Shown: positions 13,996 through 27,118 of the stretch, one piece after another
Layout: each line of letters opens with the position of its first letter
Numbering within the stretch: position 1 is the stretch's first letter
From: Oxyruncus cristatus
Lineage: Eukaryota > Chordata > Aves > Passeriformes > Cotingidae
Length of the DNA: 64,000 nt
NCBI GenBank assembly: GCA_013399855.1
Contig: VXAY01007484.1
Location: forward strand, 506,212-570,211
Reading direction: 5' to 3'
Notes under the pieces: generated by a model
The model's database searches: none
What the model was told of the DNA's origin: nothing
The model's input: only the letters and a program-made list of their open reading frames with translations
Made by a program: the position numbers and the translations under genes

Positions 13996-16958
13996 ATAGC
14001 AATCATCAATGGACTGTTGCCTGGGTCACAAAAACCTACCCCGTCCCTGTTGCCCCCATTAGCTGTAGCTTACTGATGAACACAGTGAATGAATGATCCC
14101 CCCTGTGCATACCTAAAAGGCAAACTACAGTGAAGGTGAATTGGAAGGCTATTAAGTGATAAAAACTGCTCCAGCTTTTGTACAAGTCCTTCTGTCAATG
14201 TCAGAACATTTCTCCTTTTATTCAGATGTTCATTCTGTTGCTAGATCTGCAAAGCTTTTCGGTTGCTTTGACTGCTTTAAGATTTTTCCCATTTATTTCC
14301 TGTTACTCTCTTCACTTTCTGCAGAAGAGTTTTCTTTTCTCTTGAGCCTTATTTAAACTGACACTCTTGTGGTGGTGTCATTCTTCCACAATGCCTATCA
14401 ATACATATATATGTGTGCTGAGAGAAACCCATGCTTCAGGTCCTTTCCAAAGAATGGGAACAGCCATTGGAGAGACAGCCACACTACCCGTCAGCTGCTT
14501 TTGATAAGAGATCAGGATGGTTTTCCCAAGTTTATAGCTTCTGTCAAAGAGTGAGCTAATGTAAATAGGACATTTACAGCAGTGTAAATAGGGCATCCAG
14601 AAAGGATTGCACCAAACCTTTGGAATTTATGTCTGGTATCTTCACTAGCTCTGGAATTTCTCTACTAATTCCCTTTCACAGTGAAGACCACTCTTGTGTC
14701 ACAGGTTATACTCTGGTGAGTCTATATAAAAGTTTTGAATTGAATATTTTTTTTTTAGCAGTAAAGACAATTGTGGTACTCCTGCCACACAGTCCATCTA
14801 AATGTCCTTTGTAATGAGTTACATTTGACATGGTGACTGACACTCAGCTATGTATTTTCAGAGTGGTCAAGGATGTTTCTCATGTTAAAGAGTGTGGAAG
14901 TTATGTAGCTAAACCCTAGGAATTGCTTTGAAAATAAAAGAGTATATGTTATCATCTTTGCCACTAGCACTGAGATAAGAGGAAATTAATCTTTCAAGGC
15001 AGAAGATGAACACCTAGGGAGCACAAGAAGGCATTTTCTTATCAATCAGCCATATGCATCATAATAAGATAAAGGACAGATTCAAGCTGTGTGGGGCTAT
15101 CTGACATGTTACGTGTGTTACAGGTTTATACTGCAGCAATAACACTGAACCAATGGCCAGCACTGCTGTGTGAGAGGTTACAGTTCCCACCTCTAAAGCT
15201 GGTTTCTGTCCATCCTTTCTTTTATTATCTACCTCTTTGGAGTTTTAAAGTAAAATGATAGCATTTTGTATAAATTTTTAGTGGCTCTCTTTCAATGGGG
15301 ATAGATATGAAATGGCTAGGATTTATGAGAAATGAATTAAATTTTCCTTTAACTTGATTTTTCCATTTTTTACTTATTATTTTAATGTGGAGGAACTGCA
15401 AGCATGATCCTTCACCTTTCCTTCCTTTTAAGCTTTCCTACATTTATTTACTTTGCAGCTAAATCCGTTCTTTTGTACCTGTTAACTTTTTTTCTACTAT
15501 ATGCTAACAAGAAATCCAATTCAGAACTGACAGATAGCCAAAAAGTGATGAATTCAAAGCACTTTGTTACCATTCTCCTTTAGTTTGAAACTAATTGGTT
15601 TGAACAAATAGAAACTTGAGTCATATGTAGTACTTTTATTTTTAAATAACAGGAATATCCTTGGTTTTCATTTGGTGAAAAAAAAAGTGTATTTGTCCAT
15701 CAGCATGCACCTTCAAAGCAGGAAAATATTCTGAAAATTCTATAGCTAATTGAAAAATAACATTTAATCACCTGAGGACTTAACTAAGAAAGGTTTTCAT
15801 TGCAAGACGTTCTCCAATCCAAACCAACTATATGTATGCAGGGGTACACTAGACCACTATTTTCTAAACGTAAAATGATAATAATGACTTTTCTGCAGAA
15901 TATACTATCAAGTAACGTGCATTAGGAAACATTTTTAAGTGAAATTACACCGGCATGTATTATAACTCACGGTGTGCTTATTTAAAAATGCAATATATTT
16001 TTTTTTAATTTTAATTATGTATTGATTAGTAACATTTTGCAATATACTTTTAATGTAGCCCTATTATTTGTTAAAATTCTACTGGACCCCACCTACCTTT
16101 TCTCTATTCAAACATGGCATCTATTGTTGAAATCAAAGCACTGACTTATTTTGGCCAAAGACTGCACAAATTTAGATACATTTAAATTTTAGACTTCTGC
16201 CTGTGCCCAAGTCATCTGTAAGAAATGTGAAAAAGCATTTGAAAAGTGTCTTTCTACTTAAAAATTTGCACCTAGTCCCCCTTATGAAATATATTAAAAA
16301 TCAACTCATATTACTTTTGAAAATCATTGAACTTTGATTTTATGCTCTGTGGGGCATGGAGCAAGATGTGGTTTCAGCACGTGACAGAGAACTGCCAACT
16401 GAGTGCAGTTAAGACAGCGATAATTCTGCTCCACCTGTTCAAACTGTTTGGTGCTGTCTGGCTCATCCCAGAACCAGGGCTGTAAGCAGAAATTAAGAGG
16501 TATGGTTACAAGTCATTGAATGTTGTTGAGAGATATTCCCACTGGCCCCATCATTTCAAATTTGGATCCTCATTAGTGCTTGCTGAAGCTTCTGTGTCCT
16601 TCTCCAAGATATCTTTGGGTACCTGTGTTGCTGCTCTCTTCACCTTGATCCACATCAGATAGAAATGTCTCTAGAAAATCCCTGAGTGAAGAGAGGCTTT
16701 AAACACCATCACTGGATCTGGGGAACGGGTGAAACACTAGTCTGATGGCAGAACTGAACTGTCACATAACTTCTGCTACGAATACGCATGCTATAGCATA
16801 GCTATCTACCCCAAATGTGAATCCAGGTGCAGTGTTCTCCATGGTAAATGGAATAATGAGATCTTCTGGTTGAGAGGCTTTAAATAAATACAATGAACTG
16901 CTTATAGCAGTGCCCTTCAGACTCATTCAAAAATTTTTGCTCCAAAAGTGAAATATTT

Positions 16959-16982
16959 CTTATTGCCCTGTTGGGCAATAAG
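16959..16982. repeat. Perfect 10-bp hairpin, 4-base loop
   Basis: CTTATTGCCC at 16959-16968 and GGGCAATAAG at 16973-16982 are exact reverse complements separated by TGTT. The next base on each side does not pair. It lies about 560 bp upstream of the first contactin exon. Confidence 0.8.
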
Positions 16983-17544
16983 TTTTGAAGGGAAAATATA
17001 TTTACGCACAACTGGATTGTGCATATACCAGAGAAATCAGAAGGAAATTATTTAAAAGAGTAAACGTGCTCTAGAGCAGATTTGGGTTTAGAACCAATGT
17101 TTTGATGATTTTCCCTTCTTGCCATCACAATGTGCTGTGGGCATTGTCCAGGTGATATCTGCAACATCATCAGTCTGGATTTTATCCAAGGTGTTCTCTC
17201 CTTTGTATTTCTTTTCTCACTTCTACTGAGGGAAAAAAACAAGCATGATACGGTAAAAAGAAATAAAATCACTATTAAATATTTTTGTAAATGCCATATA
17301 TATATTGTCTGCTGCTTTTCCTTTGATAGTCTATCCAAGTTCACTAAAAAGAGTAATAAGGTGTTGATGAAACATGGAATTTTTTGTAATAGAAATAGAT
17401 TTATTTTTCAGGCCCTTGTATTATAGATTAAGGTATGAAAAAAAGGTACAGTCAGCTTTACAAGAGGAAATAAAATTTTAGTCACAGTAGCCACAAAATT
17501 TAAAATCTTTGGTGTGTAACTAAAATGCTCTGTTCTTTTGATAG

Positions 17545-17640
17545 ATCTGGGAAATTTTAGTGGTCGGACAAGAAGTGCTGTCTCTGTACGTGAAGGTCAA
17601 GGAGTTGTTCTGATGTGTTCCCCTCCACTTCATTCTCCAG
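17545..17640 (+). CDS. CNTN5: CNTN5 internal exon, first half of Ig2
   Basis: This 96-bp exon encodes the beginning of the second Ig domain of contactin 5, a GPI-anchored adhesion protein of neurons. The acceptor AG is at 17543-17544 after a short pyrimidine-rich stretch, and the donor GT is at 17641-17642. The first two bases (AT) complete a codon begun upstream, probably Tyr. The frame then reads [20 protein letters not shown] and [11 protein letters not shown], and the last G starts a Glu codon finished by the next exon. The motif VREGQGVVL followed by Cys is the B-strand of contactin Ig2; the disulphide Cys codon is 17616-17618. An N-glycosylation sequon N-F-S lies at 17553-17561. The [10 protein letters not shown] and LMCSPP wording fits CNTN5 better than CNTN3, 4 or 6, which I recall as having LLCGPPPH. 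Phase is 1-1. The donor (GTACAG) is weaker than those of the next two exons. Confidence 0.93.
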
Positions 17641-18837
17641 GTACAGTAGGCTGAAGCTTGTATGCATGCTGGTCCTTTACATTTTGCTCATTATTGAGCG
17701 ATTTCTTTTAGAATTTAGAAGCCTTCAGAAATTCCTCCAAATGGCAGTGCCATGATACTTCTGTTGAATACAAATTATCTTTTTTTTTCAGGAATACAAC
17801 CACGATTTTGGTTGCTTTGTTTTGCTGGTATAGCTCTATATTTGCATGTCATATAACGCGTGGAGACATGGTGCTAGACAGAATACCTTGTTTGTCAGGA
17901 GATACAGTGTAGCCTACCCTTTTCCTCTCTGGGAAATGAGGTCTGTACTGAGGGGATTTTTCTACCTCCAAATTTGAGGCCTGGAAAAGAGTCACATTGC
18001 AGATGGAAGAGCTTCAAATAATAAAATCTCCTCTAAGTTTCTCTTAGAGAAATGTGTTCAGTTTCTAATTATATTACAATGATTGTTATTACTGTATTAC
18101 AGTTATCAATGTCATCTCTCTGCTTTTCTCTCTTCTGAGTAGATTCTCTTGTTGTTGTTACCTCTATAATATCTTTCTGAGTTTGACACTACTGTCTATG
18201 TGATGGAATTGAGCTCATGATGTTTAGGCTTGATCGTGATAAGTAAACTGAGAAAGACAGAAAAAGAGAGTGACGGTTTCAATGCAGCTGAATCTGATTT
18301 ACTCAAACAAACTGTAGAGAGTAGAAAGATAGATGAACATCAGCAGTCAGTGAAGTTGTCATATACCTTTTAAGAGCTTCCACAAAATGCACCTTACATA
18401 TCATTAAATTATTTAGATTTTTTTTCCCCCGAAATTATGCTTCTGAACTTTTATTTAGTCAGATTCTACACAGTGTTCTACTTTAACACAGACATTACCT
18501 TTGATGGTGAAAAACTAGGATCTTTCATTTTTATCAGTGGGCCAGCAAAAGCCCTGCAGTGGAAAATATTGTGCTCACAAACAGCATTCAACTGCGTTAG
18601 TTTATATTGTTTGAGCACCCATAGGCTATGCCAGCAGAAAAATGACTCCAGAAAAATATTTTTATTCTCTGCTGTCATATTTTTTTCACCGTAAGTTAAG
18701 GTTCTACAGTGTGACAGAGTAATCACTGAAAGCTGAAAAATTACATTGGTACGCAGAGTTAACAGAATATCATAGAATGGGAAGGGGACTTGGCCTCCCT
18801 TTCTTTTGTTTGCTATGTAATGCATATAATGCATTTT

Positions 18838-19036
18838 TTCAACAAAAGGGTTGTCAATGAATGGAACAGCCTGCTGAGGGAAGTGGTGAAGTCATAATCC
18901 CGGGAGGTATTTAAAAGGTGTGAAGACATGGCTCTTAAGGACATGGTTTACTGATGGACTTGACAGTGCTGGGTTAATGGTTGGACTCAATAATTACAGG
19001 TCTTTTCCAACCTAGATAACTCTATGATTCTATCAC
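18838..19036 (+). repeat. CR1 LINE 3' end, sense
   Basis: The stretch reads GGAACAGCCTGCTGAGGGAA, GTGGTGAAGTCA, GGGAGGTATTTAAAAGGTGT, ATGGTTGGACTCAATAATTA, CAGGTCTTTTCCAACCTAGA and TAACTCTATGATTCTAT. This is the 3' untranslated part of a CR1 of the subfamily whose late portion reads 'ggttggactcaatgatc...ggtcttttccaacc'. It is a short 5'-truncated insertion. Confidence 0.9.
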
Positions 19037-19418
19037 ATACAATTTCCTTCTAACTCCTTACTTATGAAGTACTGGGGAGCTGTAGGTCCTTATGGGACTG
19101 CAGTGGGACTGGAAGTGGTATTAGTACAATAGCTGGTCTCCCAGAAAAGGGGAGAGCTACCTCCATGTGCCTGGTGGTGTTTCAACAATCAGGCATTCCA
19201 TAAAGCTCTGACAATAATGTATAAGACATTAATGAAAATTGACCACCACATCAGATTCCATTTGTGCAAAATAAGTCTGGACAAAAGCTGAACTTTCAAG
19301 GGGAGTGTGTAAATTCTGTTCTGAAATTAGTCAGCAAATATATAACAATTTCCATGTAACAAGATCTTTTGCATAGCAGAGGTATTTCAAGGATTGGTAT
19401 GCAGGAACATTTGAAATT

Positions 19419-19434
19419 TTTTTTTTTTTTTTTA
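19419..19434. repeat. Poly-T tract
   Basis: An uninterrupted run of about 15 T. No pseudogene body is visible beside it. Confidence 0.7.
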
Positions 19435-22400
19435 AGCATTTGGTTTCTGGGTACTGCATTTTAGTTTCTGTGTCTGATTTGCAAAGATGGTATTATCTTC
19501 TAAATAGTTCTTAGAAATTTTGACCCTTAAAATCACCTGGAAGACAAACTTTCGAGTGAATACTAAGCTATTTTAGTGAATATTTCTAAGCTAGATATTA
19601 TTTAAAGCATGTTTGCAATGTATGAACATCTAAAATTAACAAGACCATGGGTTAAGGGAGTGTTTTTGATAATAGAGAATTTTTTTCTGGATGAACACTG
19701 GACACTTTGCGATATTGATTTATTTACATTGATCAGCACCTTTAGAAATAATTCTCACTTACTTATCACAGGAGATAAATCCATGATACAATATCAAGTC
19801 TAATAATTCTCCACACCCTTATAAGCAATTCCTCCTTCAACAGAATCCCATTCCTCAATCTGTAAAATCAATAACATATGAAGTCACCTAAGAATTTCAA
19901 GATTGAACCCTTTTAGAAAATGACATTATCGTTGTGGGAAAACAAAGATGACTTAGTGAAATAACATTGTATTAAAAGAGATATGGATTTTAACATGTTT
20001 TCAAAAAGAAGATAAAGTAAATAATGCTGCTTAAATAGTGCCTACATTCCATTCTTACAGAACACAGTTCTAGAAAGTCAGAAAGCCTTTACAAAGTACC
20101 ACTGACTGAAAAAATACTACATTAATATCTTTTGACAGGAATTTAATCAGAAAACAATTTTCATATGTATATCTACTTGATTTTTGTTTATTTATTCTGT
20201 GAAATGTTATCAAGAGGTAATGCATTAAACAAACAAATGCACACAAAGTTGTGATGTATATAGATTATTCATGTAGGCTTTCATTACATTGTTGTCCAAA
20301 TATTTTAAAGGGAAAGTAAGAGGGAATGGAGGGTGGTAAACACACTTGTAATAGATTCTGAATACTTGCAGTGGAGATTCAGATGACAGAATTATCTCTT
20401 GAGTATAATAAATGAGCTTTTTAAGTTATTTTAATCTTTGCTGAGAAATAGCTAAACAGCAAAATGAGGTAGTTTTTTGGAGAGAGACATTGTCCCCCCT
20501 TTAGAATAATGAAGGAAAATATGTTCAATTAGTAGGGTTTTGTGCCGATTTCTTATGGCAAGCAGTCACCAGCGGATTCTCACCTCTTGCTTTTTCTGGA
20601 CCATTACTTCAAAAAAATGCTGCCTCTGTGTTGGGAATCTTATATCATTTTAATGTGTCTACTCCAGAAGCTTTCCCACCAACACTGCTGTAAATCCTTA
20701 ACTTGTCCCTTGTGAAATATATTGAATGTGGGCAACTTGATTCATAAACATAACAATTTATATTTTTTTTTCTTCCCTAAAAATAATATCTGATTCTTCC
20801 CAATCAATTTTTTTTTTTTTCTCCAAGATGGAATTCCTGGACACTTAACTCTTAGCTGTCCTTTCAAAGTAAGAGGTTCATTAATTAAATAACAAGCTTT
20901 GCTTGATATTTCCAATTTAAAAAGCTTCCCCTGTTTTCTTTCCATACACAGGATTATGGTTTTCCATTGTGTTATTCTAAAGGATGTAAATATAGGGTTT
21001 TATTCAGTCATTTAATCATCTTAATTACAAGGTTTACTATAGCTAGATTAAAAATGAATGGAAGTTTTCATCCAGATTTACATGTTTCCCTCAGAACTAA
21101 TACTTTCAGCTGAGCTTTTTAAGGCTTTAATTCAAGGCTTTCACTATGAGCCTAATGGAGAACGACGACTCCCATTGTTAGAATGAGAACAGCTCTGATG
21201 CATGCAGGGGAAGGCAGATGTGTACTCCATCCTGCCTCAAAGGGATGCTGCCCTCTGGAGGGAGCACTGCTACATAATCTTTCCACAGCATGTAACATCC
21301 GTACAGATGTTAAACTATAGTGGTTTTTTATCTCTTTCTAAAGGACAAAGCTGATCTTACCCAGTTTGGAAACTGTGCTGTAAACTGCATCTTTTATGCC
21401 TCTCCTTTAGTGTCGCAAAACTGTATTTTCCATGAGAAATGTTTCACCAAAGATTAATTCCAGTGCCATGAGGATTACAGTTCTTCCATGCATGTCTGGG
21501 AAGACATCCATGGTTTGGATGTCTGCATAGTTGTAGCTAAACTAGCAAGCTGTTAAAATAAAACTCTTTCTAGCAAGGTCCAGGAGTTTTTGTCCTATTC
21601 TTCTGTTACCTACACAGCTATCCTAGTCCTCATATTAATTGGAGAAACTCATATCAAGTAATGTTTTTTTAAGTTGTTCTGAGCTCCCGTTTGTGTGTAT
21701 TTCAGATATACACAGAAAAAACCTTTAAAAGTAAACACAAAACAATCACTTCTCCCTGCTCAGGGTCTACAAAATGAATCTGATGGCTGCATTTGCATTA
21801 AAATTGCAACTTTGGCCTGCAGCTTCACTACTAGTAAGAAACCAAGTCCAACTGTAGTGCAATAGCTCTCTAGTTAGAAGTCCCCTTGTTAGAGCCATAC
21901 TGCACAAATTATACGTAGAAAAACAAGACAGGCTCTAAATTACCTCATTCGGGTACAGAATTGTTAGTAGGCTTCTCCAGGTAAATTAGTTATGATAACA
22001 AGATTGTTATACGTGGGCTGGGCTGTTCTCAGTATGGTCATTAGCTTGTTTACAGGCAATTGGCTCAGTTATCTGCATGCAGGACATAACAAATTCTATT
22101 CTGAAGGTGTCCATGCACCCTCTGGCTCTCCATTTACTAAATGGATTTTGGGAATGAAATTTACTAATATCTGTCTATATGTAGATGAAGGTCACAAGGT
22201 TATCATACAGTTGTGGATTCAGTTCCAGGATTCAGACAACTAACAGTGGCATTTCAGTGCACAACATTGGAGAATTCTGCTCCTTATCTGCATCTAGATT
22301 TTATCAGTTTCTTCAAAATCATAGGAAGCCTTCATGATCTTAGATTTCTAAATCTCTAACTCTCTGGACATGAGTGGATGCTACTTCGTCATGTTAACCT

Positions 22401-24173
22401 GCCACTACATGTGAGATTTCTTCCTGACCGTGATTTGTGATATCAATATAGGACTGCATTATGTATTGATGTATTAAACAGTAAAGTAACATCAAGGGGT
22501 TTTTCTATCATATGTTCTTAAATCTGACTTTTCAAATCAGCTTTAGCATAGAAAGCTATATTGTTTGTTTCCAGGAAAAGCCCATATGTAGGTGAAAGTG
22601 ATATTTTTCCTCTCAGCTCGAGATCAAGGAGGACTGTTTTCCTACTACCTATCAAAGCACTGGTCACTCACAGTATTAACAAAACAACACCCGGATGGGT
22701 CATGCCTCCAACCATGACTCTCCCACAAACTAAACAGAACTTATTAATCAGTCAGTACCTTCTATTAGTAGTTTGTAGAGGTCAATATATGAAACTGGTG
22801 ATGGCAAAGGGAGCATTTCACATTCTCTGGACATAATTATCAACTCCTCCTAACTGATAGGCTTGCTGGGAAGGTAGAACTGTCCAGTCCCCCAATATGT
22901 TTCTCCTTCTACTAGCAAAAATGAGATTGAGAGGAACACTGATGTTTGGGCTTTGTTTTTTGGGGTTGGTTTATTTGTTTATTTTTCTCCTTAAAACTTA
23001 CATTTATGTAATAACGGAAGCAAAATCCTAGTATTTTAGACTTAAGCAATAGTTGGCCTGTACTAAGGGAATCTATATGAAGACATACAGAACACTCATC
23101 TTAACACTTTGGTTTCTCTCACAATTCCATGTTGTACTTTGTTCTTCACTCATTTTAATTCCTAGTAGGAGCATGAAGCTGGATAACAGGAACAGGCAAC
23201 TTCAGTAAGATTATTAGAAAATGTTTGCTTATTATGTAGGACAGGAAAGTTTATTTAATATAAAAGACAAGATGGCACAACATCTTTGTCTCTTCTTTAC
23301 TTGTCTATAACTTATAAATTATCACAACGTACATACAAAATATTTTGAAACCACCATTTTGAGAGCCACTTGTATCAACTGAATGGGTTAGCTATCATGA
23401 TTTAAAGGGTTCCTGCACTTCCCTATTAGAATTTACTTATGATTATATGACTTCTATGAAACTCTAATAAAGCTTAAATTTTTCTTTTCATATATAGGAG
23501 AAGAAGAAAAAGTGTTAGAAGACAGGTTCACAATCCTTTAAACTCTTTTTTCCTGTCCTAATTCTGGATTAATTTGGTGGGGACATCTTGTCTCTTCACC
23601 CATCACATTTTTCCCTGGATGAATCATAAAGGTGTTTCACTCTTGCTTTCCATACTTTGTCACTTGTACTAGACTGCTTTTGAAACTTTCATGTCTAGTA
23701 GTGTTAATTCCTGTGTGTGTTATCTTTCAAGTGAATGTCCTTGACCCCTGTCAGTGCTCAAAATAGGAATCTGTGTTCTTTATTTGTGCAACTGATTGAT
23801 GACTACGCCTGTAGTTTTCATTATGGAATGAACAAACACAATTAACTTTTTTTCTTCTATGGTCTTTTCATTACTCAATATATGACCAGTAATTTTGCTG
23901 CTGACTTCCCTGGGGCACTTTTTATGGTTTCCTTCCTCAATCTTGTTGAAGGCATGCATCTGAGGATATGGAATTTAGGAGGTGGGGAATTTTAGAATTT
24001 TCTGTAGGGGAGTATTTTAACAAGCTATGTTTGCCAGTGAGGAGTTACCCCCTGTCTGTTGGCAATGTGTTGATATTAGATTTTAATTACATTTTAATAA
24101 TCAAAATGTGCCCCAAATTCTAAGCAATGTCTGTAAAGTAGTTATATGGATAAATTATTCTAGATTTTCTCTC

Positions 24174-24262
24174 TTTTGTTTGGTTGGTTTGGTTTGTTGT
24201 TTGGTTTGTTGTTTGGTTTCTGGTTTTGTGGGTTTTTTTTGGGGGGGGGGTTGCTTTTGGGT
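24174..24262. repeat. T/G-rich low-complexity block with a G10 run
   Basis: The block is built of TTTGG and TTTGTTG units, then eight T, ten G (24241-24250) and later another GGG (24259-24261). It lies about 90 bp before a block of opposite composition at 24352-24414, with which it could partly pair. Confidence 0.85.
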
Positions 24263-24351
24263 CTTTTTGGTTTGAAAAGTAATAAATGAATGGAAATTCA
24301 TTACTGGTCCAACTGTAGTAAATTCTCCAAATGATCTTGTAATTTTGTCGT

Positions 24352-24414
24352 TAAAAAAAAACTAAAAAAACAAACAAACAGACAAACCAAACCAAAACAA
24401 CAAAAAAAACCCCT
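24352..24414. repeat. A/C-rich low-complexity block
   Basis: Units of AAAC, AAACC and AAACAA ending in eight A and four C. The composition is the complement of the T/G-rich block at 24174-24262. Confidence 0.85.
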
Positions 24415-25607
24415 TTCCAAATATTACCACAGTTGAAAAATCTTCTCCATGTCCTTAAACACACTAATAATTCTTTCAAAAAATACACTAACTTACAGAA
24501 GCAAGTGGAAGTTTAAGTCCCTAGACCCACTGGATCACTCACTGGAGCTGTTCTTCCCCTCAGGGGCTATGAAAACGTAGTAATGAGATGGTTGACCTTG
24601 CCCAATTAAGGTAGCAGACAACCACGGGTGAAGGGACAGCCCTGACAGGGCTCTGCTTAAGGGACGTGTGCTATAGTTTTGCAGTCACACTACTGTCAAC
24701 AAATATTACCCCAGCTGCCAGTTCAGGAGACACACAGTGAAAGTGGATACCAAGAAAAGAGAGAGGAAGTATGGGAGATTAATTAATTTTAAAAATGCAT
24801 TGAGTATGTTGGCCCTCAGGCTTATGCTCTATTGCCTCTTAGGCGCCAGCTGTATGTGACTATTTGTCTACAGCTTGACAAATGGGACAACAATGATGAA
24901 AAGTTTCTGCAGTGGGCAAGCTCTTCTTCCCTCGAGACAAGTTACTAGCCTGTTACTGAGATGTCCCAACAAATTAGACATAACTACCAGGAACCTCTTA
25001 GTCTAAGGATTAAATCAGACAGCATTGTCCTGCCAGGTTTAACAGAAATGGATGCTTACGGTATCGCATTCGCTTCTCCGCAGCTAGTATAGTAAAGGTA
25101 CCAATTAAAGGCTTGCAAAACTACTTTCCGTGGCACTGGTTACATAGTTTCTAAGACAGTGGCAGCGCAATGCTCATAGGTTTAAGACTGCAGTAGTATA
25201 CAACAGGTGCTGTCTCGGAGGTACAGGGCTCTTGCAGAATTGACCTCTCATTATAACCTCCCCATTAAAATCTGTTTGTTATTTAGTTCTGATTTTTTAC
25301 TGGTGTATGGAAGAATACCATTTTACAAATATGCCAGTTAGTCAAATGTCAGAAACACCGTTCTGGCTAAGATATAAAATTCCTAATTAATCCCAATTAC
25401 CTCTCCATGTCATCAAAAAGAACAGAGTAAGAGTGCACATGTTAATGACTGTAACTAAGGAGAAGAAGCCAGAAATGCACTGCTGATCAGACAGCTGAAA
25501 CAAAAGGAAACACAGGAAAGAGAAAGAGAAGAGAAAGTATTTATTGATATGGGTCTGGATTCTAGCTTTTTCTATCCTTACCACTGTGACGAAATAATAC
25601 AGGAAGT

Positions 25608-25626
25608 AAAAAAAAAAAAAAAAAAA
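25608..25626. repeat. Poly-A tract (19 bases)
   Basis: An uninterrupted A run. The sequence before it has no recognisable coding or snRNA relic, so it is not called a processed pseudogene. Confidence 0.75.
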
Positions 25627-27053
25627 GATAAAAACAGTGGAGTTTTCAGAAAATGCTATTCTTCCATTATTAACTGAATTCAATGATGATTCTGGTAGCA
25701 ATGACTCCTTTAAATGGTAGATCAGTTTTGATTCAGAAGGAGAAGGCTTTGGACTGAACTGATCTGAGTTCTGTCAGATTCCATTAAAAAGTTTCCCTAT
25801 ATAATAAAGTCAGTTATCCCTTTTTTTCTAAGTATGAAATGAAAGTAAACTTACAACCATTTGAGGTGATACAAGGCTTAATGAGACATAGATTTTTCAT
25901 ATAACCTGATTTAATCAGTTCATGAAGATTGTTCCTAATAAATGAAGCAGTATGAAAACCATTCTTTTTGGGATATCTAGTTTGCATTTTTCTTTCTCAA
26001 AGTGGAAACTAGAAATTGTTTAGAATTATGTCTCTGTGTGTATTTATGGTTTTTATCCTACCCAATACAATTATAACTGGCATGAAGGTAGCTATAACTT
26101 AACAGTAAATATGGTAAGGGCGATTATTTGGATTTTTCAAGGAGAAAATGACTGAATAGGTATAAGTATAATATCCTAAAGTTCAGACAAAAATCTAATT
26201 ACAGCCAAATGTGAAACCCTGTACAGCAGCACTTGTACATCCTTTATCTTTTGATAAAAAAAATGATGTTTTCCGAAACAATAAAGTGAAAAAATGACTT
26301 CTTTTTGACCACACCTTTAACAACTTAATAATTAATACCACACTTAATTCTGATAATTTGATTGCCCTCTTCTATCTCCTGTGTTCTCACACTATGTTTC
26401 AACATTGTTAAAATCATTGCTGATGACATCATTAGCCAGTTGATATAATTCCTGTAGTATTGATGTTACTACCTTAGAGTGGAGAACCTGCAATCAGAAA
26501 ATTTCACTTAATTTATTGGTTTATCAATGCATTAATTTATATGGTGTTTGCTTCTTTCTATAATTGAGAAAGTATCTTATAGGAGACTTCAGGGATAAAA
26601 ATTCAGAAATAAGATGGGATAATGGAAAGAAGGATTTAGATAGTACTGATAAATTATTTGCCTCATTTTGGCCTTTTCTAAAGAACCACAGGGCCCTTTA
26701 GAAGTTTAGCAAACTAGTTTCAATCCTGAAGAGTCTATTTTCAGCTGTATCAAATGCAAGAAAGAAGAAGCACTACCTATTTTACAGAGGATAACAAGAG
26801 GATGATCTATGAAGAAAATTTCAAGAAAAGACTAAAATTTCACTAATCTACAATTCAGGTCTTGTGACTTTACAATGTCATGATTCATGCCTAAAAGAAA
26901 AAGGGCTTTGAAAAACAGAATTCTGAAAACTATGTACATAGTCAGCACAAGAGGGGGCAGGATTGACTGTTTGCCTTACTTTATTAATTGTATTTCTTTT
27001 AGAATAAACCAAAAAAAAAATCAGTGAGAGTTGGACAAATGCATTCTTTTTTG

Positions 27054-27118
27054 TGATATGTATATATCATGTGACACATTATATATTATGATATGTATAT
27101 ATAATATGTCATTTGTAC
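27054..27118. repeat. AT-rich direct and inverted repeat
   Basis: GATATGTATATAT occurs at 27055-27067 and again at 27090-27102. Between and after them ACATTATATATTAT and ATATATAATATGT make an imperfect palindrome. It is probably a decayed AT microsatellite. Confidence 0.7.

Larger units (their letters stand above)
1..17544 (+). other. CNTN5: CNTN5 intron, 3' part
   Basis: No exon was found between the window start and the exon at 17545. In particular, nothing resembling the end of Ig1 appears. The stretch holds CR1 relics at 1-95 and 1205-1705, a CR1 3' end at 5764-6010, an LTR fragment at about 12213-12565, a doubtful old LINE relic near 13803-13995, a polypyrimidine tract with an ambiguous base near 3763-3840, a T-rich run at 9056-9082, an ATA/AAT-rich microsatellite at 12080-12105 and a perfect hairpin at 16959-16982. 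The rest is plain AT-rich sequence with many stops in all frames. I see no RNA gene, promoter or CpG island in it. Confidence 0.85.

Noticed and set aside
1..17544. A search for the Ig1 exon upstream of 17545
   Set aside because: No acceptor-flanked frame with Ig1 wording (such as a Y-x-C-L-A-T-N segment ending in QFA) was found, so it is taken to lie outside the window.
18478..18834. A 118-residue open frame on the minus strand
   Set aside because: No similarity to any known protein, and overlapped by another chance frame on the + strand; the base composition is not different from the surrounding intron.
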